Positions 7,633-11,255 of a stretch of 11,255 nt of DNA are shown here, one piece after another. Position 1 is the stretch's first letter, and every line of letters begins with the position of its first letter. The notes beneath the pieces are model-generated. The model was given only the letters and a program-made list of their open reading frames with translations, did not search any database and had not been told where the DNA came from. A program made the translations under genes and the position numbers. The DNA comes from an uncultured Prevotellaceae bacterium (GTDB lineage Bacteria; Bacteroidota; Bacteroidia; Bacteroidales; Bacteroidaceae). The stretch covers positions 1 through 11,255 of the forward strand of contig CALELI010000047.1 of assembly GCA_937902455.1 (NCBI GenBank), in the 5' to 3' direction.

Positions 7633-8117
7633 AAGACTTTGCAGCAATAGATTTTGAGACAGCCAACTGTGAGCGAAGTAGCGTTTGCAGCGTCGGCATC
7701 GTAATAGTTCGGAACGGAGAGATTGTCGATACCTTCTATTCGCTCATCAATCCAGAGCCTAACTATTACAATTACTGGTGTACACAAGTGCATGGACTTA
7801 CTGCACAGGACACAGACAATGCCCCTATTTTCCCTGACGTATGGAAACAGGTGGAACCACTCATAGAAGGGCTACCACTCGTGGCGCATAACAAGGCATT
7901 CGACGAGAGCTGTCTGAAAGCAGCATTTCGCACCTATCAGATGGATTATCCCGACTATGAGTTCCATTGCACGCTCCTCAAGTCAAGGGAAGTCTGGCCA
8001 GAAGGACATCATAACCTCGACATCATAGCCGAGCGTTGTGGCTACAACTTAAAGAACCACCACCATGCCTTGGCTGACGCTGAAGCATGTGCTGCCATAG
8101 CAATAAAAATTCTATAA
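7629..8117 (+). CDS. DEDDh-family 3'-5' exonuclease (DnaQ/RNase T-like)
   Basis: This 162-aa protein is a single exonuclease domain that would remove nucleotides from 3' ends of DNA or RNA using two metal ions. All DEDDh residues are visible: Asp8 and Glu10 in IDFET (ExoI), Asp92 in VAHNKAFDESCL (ExoII), and His145 with Asp150 in HHALADAEACA (ExoIII, the h form). The conserved VHGLT is at 54-58. It lacks polymerase-binding or other extra domains, so it is a free exonuclease, not a replicative epsilon subunit. It overlaps the WYL gene by 4 bp and lies 3 nt before the PD-(D/E)XK gene, placing it in the middle of a tight operon. Similar WYL-exonuclease pairs are, to my recollection, common in Bacteroidota. 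Substrate (ssDNA, dsDNA ends or RNA) cannot be read. Confidence 0.9.
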   Translation: MKDFAAIDFETANCERSSVCSVGIVIVRNGEIVDTFYSLINPEPNYYNYWCTQVHGLTAQDTDNAPIFPDVWKQVEPLIEGLPLVAHNKAFDESCLKAAFRTYQMDYPDYEFHCTLLKSREVWPEGHHNLDIIAERCGYNLKNHHHALADAEACAAIAIKIL

Positions 8118-8120
8118 AAT

Positions 8121-9308
8121 ATGGAAGATCTTCAAAATCTGCTTGTCGAGATTCAGAGAGAAGTCGACAAGTTAAGACAAAAAAAAGAAGAAGCCCGAAA
8201 ACGTGGTGAATCCTTTAACATATTCAATGTATTAGGATTGTCAACCAATGAGACCCGAACTCACTCGGCGTTTATCGCGGAATTATTGAACCCACGTGGC
8301 AATCATGGCTGCGGTAGTATGTTTTTAGCAGAATTCATTAGGCAAATCCATCAGGAAGGGTTGAATATGAATTTTGAAGAAACGAAAGTCCAAATTGAGC
8401 GTAGCATCGGTTTAAAGAATGATGATGTGACCGAAGGTGGACGCCTTGACATTGTTCTTCAAACGAAAGATGTCATGATAATTATCGAAAACAAAATTTA
8501 CGCAGGAGATCAAGAAAAACAACTCCTGCGTTATTGGAATTATGCCCAAAAAGAATTAAAGGCTGGAAAAGTAAAGCAATCTACAATTCTATATCTGACT
8601 CTGGACGGGCACGAGGCCAGCGAATATTCAGTAAATAAAGAAACAGAATACACATGTATCAGTTATACAGACCACATACTCTCATGGCTGAATAACTGTA
8701 TAGGATTATCGGCACAAAAGCCTTTGATAAGAGAAACTATTATTCAATATTCAAATTTAATAAAGCAACTTACCAATCAAGACATGAATACGACAGATGC
8801 GCAACAGATGTATGAAATAATGAGTAAATATCCAGAAGCGACAGCAGAGATTTACCATTCAGGATATGATGGCTATTTAAAGTATATTTTTGAAAAACAT
8901 GTTACCCCAAAACTTCAGTCTTTTGCTGAAGATAAAGGCTTAATATATAAAGAAGAAAGCCTTTGGAATGGTGGATGGAAAGCATTTTATTTTTATCGTT
9001 CAGAGTGGAAACACTATGCAATCAATATCACAAACGAACATAATAGCAACTTCAGAGATTTCTTTATTGGTGTTGCATCGCGCAATGATATTAGCAATAG
9101 CGAAATGTTACCTGTGCAGGAAAGACTAAACGCTTTCAACAACAAAGGTAATCGATATTGGCCTTTTGGCTATGCCTATTTACCCAAATATTCTTCTTGG
9201 TGGACAAGTGTTACGATAGATATGATAAATGGAAATTTTGCTAAATTCATAGAAAATTTAGTTAGTGAGGTGTTGGAAGAATTAGATGAAAGACATATAA
9301 ATCTATAA
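8121..9308 (+). CDS. PD-(D/E)XK nuclease superfamily protein (PDDEXK_4-like)
   Basis: A 395-aa putative nuclease. It begins with a charged coiled-coil-like helix (residues 5-30) followed by NIFNVLGLSTNETRTHSAFIAELLNP, where Glu44 and the following HS-x-FIAELLNP are typical of the PDDEXK_4 group. The catalytic core is Asp110 in GGRLDIVL, Glu123 and Lys125 in IIIENKIYAGD, and Gln131/Gln134 in the next helix (DQEKQLLRYW), so the active site looks complete. Residues ~250-395 form a second, aromatic-rich region (WNGGWKAFYFYRSEWKHYAI, PKYSSWWTSVTIDM) of unknown role, perhaps target recognition. Such nucleases often stand alone or sit in defence islands. It starts 3 nt after the exonuclease. Its base composition (about 30-35% G+C in sampled stretches) is distinctly lower than that of its operon partners, suggesting a different origin. 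Confidence 0.87.
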   Translation: MEDLQNLLVEIQREVDKLRQKKEEARKRGESFNIFNVLGLSTNETRTHSAFIAELLNPRGNHGCGSMFLAEFIRQIHQEGLNMNFEETKVQIERSIGLKNDDVTEGGRLDIVLQTKDVMIIIENKIYAGDQEKQLLRYWNYAQKELKAGKVKQSTILYLTLDGHEASEYSVNKETEYTCISYTDHILSWLNNCIGLSAQKPLIRETIIQYSNLIKQLTNQDMNTTDAQQMYEIMSKYPEATAEIYHSGYDGYLKYIFEKHVTPKLQSFAEDKGLIYKEESLWNGGWKAFYFYRSEWKHYAINITNEHNSNFRDFFIGVASRNDISNSEMLPVQERLNAFNNKGNRYWPFGYAYLPKYSSWWTSVTIDMINGNFAKFIENLVSEVLEELDERHINL

Positions 9309-9330
9309 TATTATTTTATCATTACTTTTT

Positions 9331-9372
9331 AGCGACCTGTGCCTTAGAACGGCGTAGGTCGCTTTTAATTTT
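9331..9372 (+). terminator. Intrinsic terminator of the WYL-nuclease operon
   Basis: A 13-bp stem (agcgacctgtgcc at 9331-9343 with ggcgtaggtcgct at 9351-9363, two G-U pairs) closes a 7-nt loop and is followed by TTTAATTTT. It lies 22 nt after the nuclease stop. No T-run is present for the other strand, so it works in the + direction only. Confidence 0.88.
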
Positions 9373-9373
9373 G
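9366..9373 (+). promoter_or_regulatory. Putative -7 element for the FtsZ-CTD-like operon
   Basis: TAATTTTG fits TAnnTTTG and is identical to the element before the WYL gene. Transcription would begin near 9380, about 20 nt before ATG 9402. It overlaps the T-rich tail of the preceding terminator. The best -33 match is only TTAG at 9344-9347 (18-nt spacer), inside the hairpin loop. A T-rich terminator tail could give this match by chance. Confidence 0.33.
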
Positions 9374-9401
9374 CCACATCAAACTTCTAAAACGCATTTA
9401 T

Positions 9402-9884
9402 ATGGACACTTTTGAGATTTTCATTCACAAATGGTACGAGAAGCAGATTGCCTTATGTACCGAAACAGAGATAGATGAAGCAAGGAATAATTATGGCCTA
9501 TGTCTCAGACTCTATCATGAGATAACTGAGGAGCCAAAAGCTATTATTCGCATTGATAGCCGAGATTTCGAGTACCTTTTTAGTGATAGTAATGAAGTAA
9601 ACGCTTATGAATGCAGTATAGATGGAAGAGATACACAGCGAATGGCAAAACTCGTAAACACAATCAAGGAAAAGATAGGTTATTCACAATGTCCATGCAA
9701 ACTACTACTCTATCTTTTTGCTCCAGACAAGAATGACTTGTTGATGAGTGAAATGGAAGTTATAAATGATTGGCTGAACGAATCTTTCAACAACAAGGAA
9801 ATAAGGTTTGGGCTTGGCATTAATGAGAGCAGCAACGAAATGAGACTGGTTGTAATGATTCAATACAATTCAAGATGGCAATGA
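9402..9884 (+). CDS. Free-standing FtsZ C-terminal-domain-like protein
   Basis: FtsZ is the tubulin-like GTPase of the division ring. This 160-aa protein reads like FtsZ from helix H7 to the end of the C-terminal domain. A helix (25-42) leads to IIRIDSRDF (48-56), matching the T7 loop INxDFADV with Asp52 and Asp55 at the two catalytic positions. The middle GRDTQRMAKLVNTIKEKIGY (75-94) matches the G-x-x-R-A helix. KLLLYLF (100-106), LLMSEMEVINDWLNE (113-127), IRFGLGINES (134-143) and NEMRLVVMI (145-153) match the beta-alpha-beta-beta order of FtsZ, with LLMSEM very like Bacteroidota FtsZ. The GTP-binding half with GGGTGTG is absent, and no partial copy lies upstream. The alignment is from memory. 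It could bind or cap FtsZ filaments, but function is unknown. It leads a three-gene operon. Confidence 0.6.
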   Translation: MDTFEIFIHKWYEKQIALCTETEIDEARNNYGLCLRLYHEITEEPKAIIRIDSRDFEYLFSDSNEVNAYECSIDGRDTQRMAKLVNTIKEKIGYSQCPCKLLLYLFAPDKNDLLMSEMEVINDWLNESFNNKEIRFGLGINESSNEMRLVVMIQYNSRWQ

Positions 9885-10240
9885 AGACTAAATGGCAAGC
9901 TAAAGTATGGTCAGAGAAAGCTCATGAAGGTTATTCTGATGTTGATTATGGCGACGTGTGGAGTCTTGACGAAAGACTTGCCGACATAATAAGTAAGCAC
10001 CTTCACGCATTTCTCAAAGTCGAAAAAGGTCCAAATGGTGGATGCCCAGGAATCATAGTAAATGAAGTTGGAGAAGAAAAGGCTCATGAATCATGGTTGC
10101 AGATGATTAGGAAGATGATTTACGCATTCGACGAATATCAATCTGTTCCTGACAAATTTAACATCGAACCAGAAAAAGAAGTTCGCATCAAGGAAGGTAT
10201 GCAGTTATTCATTGACTACTTTAAATATTTATGGATATGA
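9875..10240 (+). CDS. Hypothetical protein (121 aa), middle gene of the FtsZ-CTD cassette
   Basis: I cannot assign a function. The protein is soluble, with no signal peptide or membrane segment. Visible features are a Trp/Lys-rich start, an aromatic-acidic stretch (YSDVDYGDVWSLDERLADII, 20-39), a glycine-rich turn (GPNGGCPG, 52-59), then two probable helices: WLQMIRKMIYAFDEYQ (74-89) and EVRIKEGMQLFIDYFKYLW (102-120). The ending Gly-x-x-LF-x-x-YF-x-x-LW recalls small hypothetical proteins of phages and mobile elements, but this is a weak memory-based likeness. The start may be ATG 9875 or ATG 9881; the second gives the usual 4-bp ATGA overlap with the upstream stop. The tight overlap implies coupled translation and perhaps a complex with the FtsZ-like product. 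Confidence 0.75.
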   Translation: MAMKTKWQAKVWSEKAHEGYSDVDYGDVWSLDERLADIISKHLHAFLKVEKGPNGGCPGIIVNEVGEEKAHESWLQMIRKMIYAFDEYQSVPDKFNIEPEKEVRIKEGMQLFIDYFKYLWI

Positions 10241-10986
10241 CAGCACAAGTACTTCGACTTAGCTCAGCACAAGAAATTTTCAATATGGTAGAAGTTCGTG
10301 AGATTGAGATTGAAATTCTTTCAATCATTGAAGAAAATGATAGGCGTTGGTACTCCAATAACGCTTATAACGAAGCCGTCAAGCATCTACTATCAGTCAG
10401 AAAGAGTGTGCTTGACTCAAAATTCGTCATGGACGAAAACTATAAGTCATTGCTCTCGGATTTCAATGAAGCCCTCATAGCGCAAGCCACAGAAATGCGG
10501 AAACGTGTCATTGACCAGCACAATGCGAGTATCAACTGCGGAATAGAGTGCGACATTGAAACCACCGGCAAATGTTTCCTCGGTTACAAATACTCTTCTA
10601 TACATCCAGTGCAGACCATGAGGGCAAAGAAAATCTGGAATATTCTCAATGGCTCATACGACGAGTTCATGCCTCTGTACTACAATGGCGCATGTAGTTT
10701 TTCCATTTGCAATAATGAAAAGCCTGAATCCATAAACCAGATGCTGTATCTTGACGATTACTTAGACAACTGGAATGAAATGCTCGATAAGGAGATGACG
10801 AAGGACATGCGTCTGGTCTATCCTTTCCATGCTCTGTTTACCGACATGGACTTTTCAATCTTTGATTTGCTATGGGTACGAGATTTCAACATCAAGATAA
10901 CGACAGAAGTTGATTATGACTCATATCCAAAAGACGTAGAAAAATACGATGACATTGACTGGGATAAATTTGATTATTTTGATTAA
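10231..10986 (+). CDS. Hypothetical protein (251 aa), last gene of the FtsZ-CTD cassette
   Basis: No family is recognised. The N-terminal ~100 residues look helical and charged (REIEIEILSIIEENDRRW, then EMRKRVIDQHN). The middle has several cysteines (Cys103, 107, 115, 155, 160) without regular metal-site spacing. The segment KEMTKDMRLVYPFHALFTDM (187-206) followed by FSIFDLLWVRDFNIKITTEV (208-227) looks like the conserved core of a family. The last ~20 residues are strongly acidic and aromatic (KYDDIDWDKFDYFD), like a disordered interaction tail. No signal peptide or membrane segment is seen. ATG 10231 or ATG 10237 may start it; the latter overlaps the upstream stop as ATGA, the same ATGnnnATGA pattern as the previous junction. 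It is probably made together with the two upstream proteins. Confidence 0.75.
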   Translation: MDMTAQVLRLSSAQEIFNMVEVREIEIEILSIIEENDRRWYSNNAYNEAVKHLLSVRKSVLDSKFVMDENYKSLLSDFNEALIAQATEMRKRVIDQHNASINCGIECDIETTGKCFLGYKYSSIHPVQTMRAKKIWNILNGSYDEFMPLYYNGACSFSICNNEKPESINQMLYLDDYLDNWNEMLDKEMTKDMRLVYPFHALFTDMDFSIFDLLWVRDFNIKITTEVDYDSYPKDVEKYDDIDWDKFDYFD

Positions 10987-11015
10987 TTACATTACAACCA
11001 ATATCCATTCATGAT

Positions 11016-11034
11016 AAAGGGCTTATGCCTTTTT
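11016..11034 (+). terminator. Weak intrinsic terminator after the FtsZ-CTD cassette
   Basis: A short stem (aaagggc at 11016-11022 with gcctttt at 11027-11033, one G-U pair) closes a TTAT loop and runs into a five-T stretch. It lies 30 nt after the last gene of the cassette. The short stem makes it weaker than the hairpin at 11192. Confidence 0.5.
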
Positions 11035-11135
11035 ATACGGATATGTTACAGTATTAGTCAATGAAAATGGGACGGTTCTGCTATCCGCTTTTTGCACATG
11101 AGACAATGACATCATAGGCAACTACAAGAATCAAA

Positions 11136-11180
11136 GGTTCGGCAAACTCACCAACCATGGTTCGGCAGGCTCACCAACCA
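11136..11180. repeat. Two-copy tandem repeat, 22-bp unit, 23-bp period
   Basis: Copies at 11136-11157 and 11159-11180 agree at 20 of 22 positions. Both begin GGTTCGGCA and end CTCACCAACCA, differing only by AA versus GG in the middle. They lie in non-coding DNA between two terminators. Short TTCGGCAAGCTCACC-like repeats are, from memory, common between genes in Bacteroidota, so this is probably a genome-wide repeat. Confidence 0.75.
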
Positions 11181-11191
11181 ACAGTTGATGC

Positions 11192-11218
11192 AAAGGCAGC
11201 CAGAACGGCTGCCTTTTT
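11192..11218. terminator. Strong hairpin terminator, possibly bidirectional
   Basis: A perfect 10-bp stem (aaaggcagcc at 11192-11201 with ggctgccttt at 11207-11216) closes an AGAAC loop, with five T's at 11214-11218 for the + strand and three T's for the - strand. It is over 200 nt past the nearest + strand gene but about 10 nt from a possible - strand stop at 11227, so it may serve a convergent pair. Confidence 0.8.
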
Positions 11219-11226
11219 CATCCGTT

Positions 11227-11255
11227 CTATTCGTAAGGTATAGTTATCGTCATCG
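11227..11255 (-). CDS. Possible C-terminal end of a convergent gene running off the window
   Basis: Reading the - strand from the window edge, one frame gives ...MTITIPYE then TAG (stop at 11229-11227), directly before the hairpin at 11192-11218. Only eight complete codons are visible, so coding is not shown by the sequence itself. The support is the close, well-placed terminator and the lack of another gene for it. Another frame stays open further, to a stop within the tandem repeat, and cannot be excluded. Confidence 0.22.

Larger units (their letters stand above)
10987..11255. other. Non-coding tail region
   Basis: This stretch of about 270 bases carries no convincing complete gene on either strand. 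It holds the weak terminator at 11016, the tandem repeat at 11136 and the strong terminator at 11192. Positions 11041-11130 show no recognisable feature: no tRNA-like clover leaf, no promoter of the TTTG/TAnnTTTG type, and no remnant of a transposase. Confidence 0.6.

Noticed and set aside
7629..8117. DNA polymerase III epsilon subunit (dnaQ)
   Set aside because: It is only a 162-aa exonuclease domain with no polymerase-binding tail, set in an accessory operon.
9402..9884. Pseudogene remnant of full-length ftsZ
   Set aside because: No trace of the GTPase half lies upstream: that sequence is a nuclease gene and its terminator. The frame is intact with its own start, and the downstream genes overlap it neatly.
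11136..11180. Start of a CRISPR array
   Set aside because: The two copies are separated by one base, so there is no spacer.

Overview
The window looks like chromosomal DNA from a Bacteroidota member, probably Bacteroidales and plausibly Prevotella-like. Four observations point there: Bacteroidales-type Tgt, LptG/LptF, CoaX and LptC proteins encoded together; almost no Shine-Dalgarno sequences; promoter elements of the Bacteroidota type (TTTG about 19 nt before TAnnTTTG); and two secreted proteins with Gln directly after the predicted signal peptidase I site. All complete genes lie on the + strand. I saw no tRNA, rRNA, CRISPR array, transposase, integrase or replication origin.

Positions 1-118 hold a palindrome-rich, GC-rich element that looks like a dispersed Bacteroidota repeat. 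Positions 119-6644 form a housekeeping block: tgt (queuosine in tRNA), an LptF/LptG-family permease, coaX (coenzyme A synthesis), a secreted beta-barrel-like outer-membrane protein, a secreted TPR protein, and the lptC-like lipoprotein. The first three genes overlap at their stop/start codons. A good Bacteroidota promoter lies in the unusually AT-rich 3' end of coaX and probably drives the envelope genes. Two LPS-transport genes flank the two unassigned envelope genes, so a shared role in outer-membrane biogenesis is likely.

Positions 6645-11255 look accessory. A three-gene operon (6715-9308) encodes a WYL-domain regulator, a DEDDh 3'-5' exonuclease and a PD-(D/E)XK nuclease, and ends in a strong intrinsic terminator at 9331-9372. 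One sensor-type regulator with two nucleases resembles a phage-defence or DNA-processing module. The PD-(D/E)XK gene is clearly more AT-rich than its two partners.

A second three-gene operon (9402-10986) follows, with overlapping stop/start codons. Its first product reads as a free-standing C-terminal half of FtsZ: the helix-7/T7-loop region plus the C-terminal domain, with both T7-loop aspartates kept and no GTP-binding domain. The other two products (121 and 251 aa) are unassigned. This truncated-FtsZ cassette is the most unusual item here; one hypothesis is that it acts on the host cell-division machinery.

The last ~270 bases carry two hairpin terminators, a 23-bp-period tandem repeat, and possibly the last codons of a convergent - strand gene.
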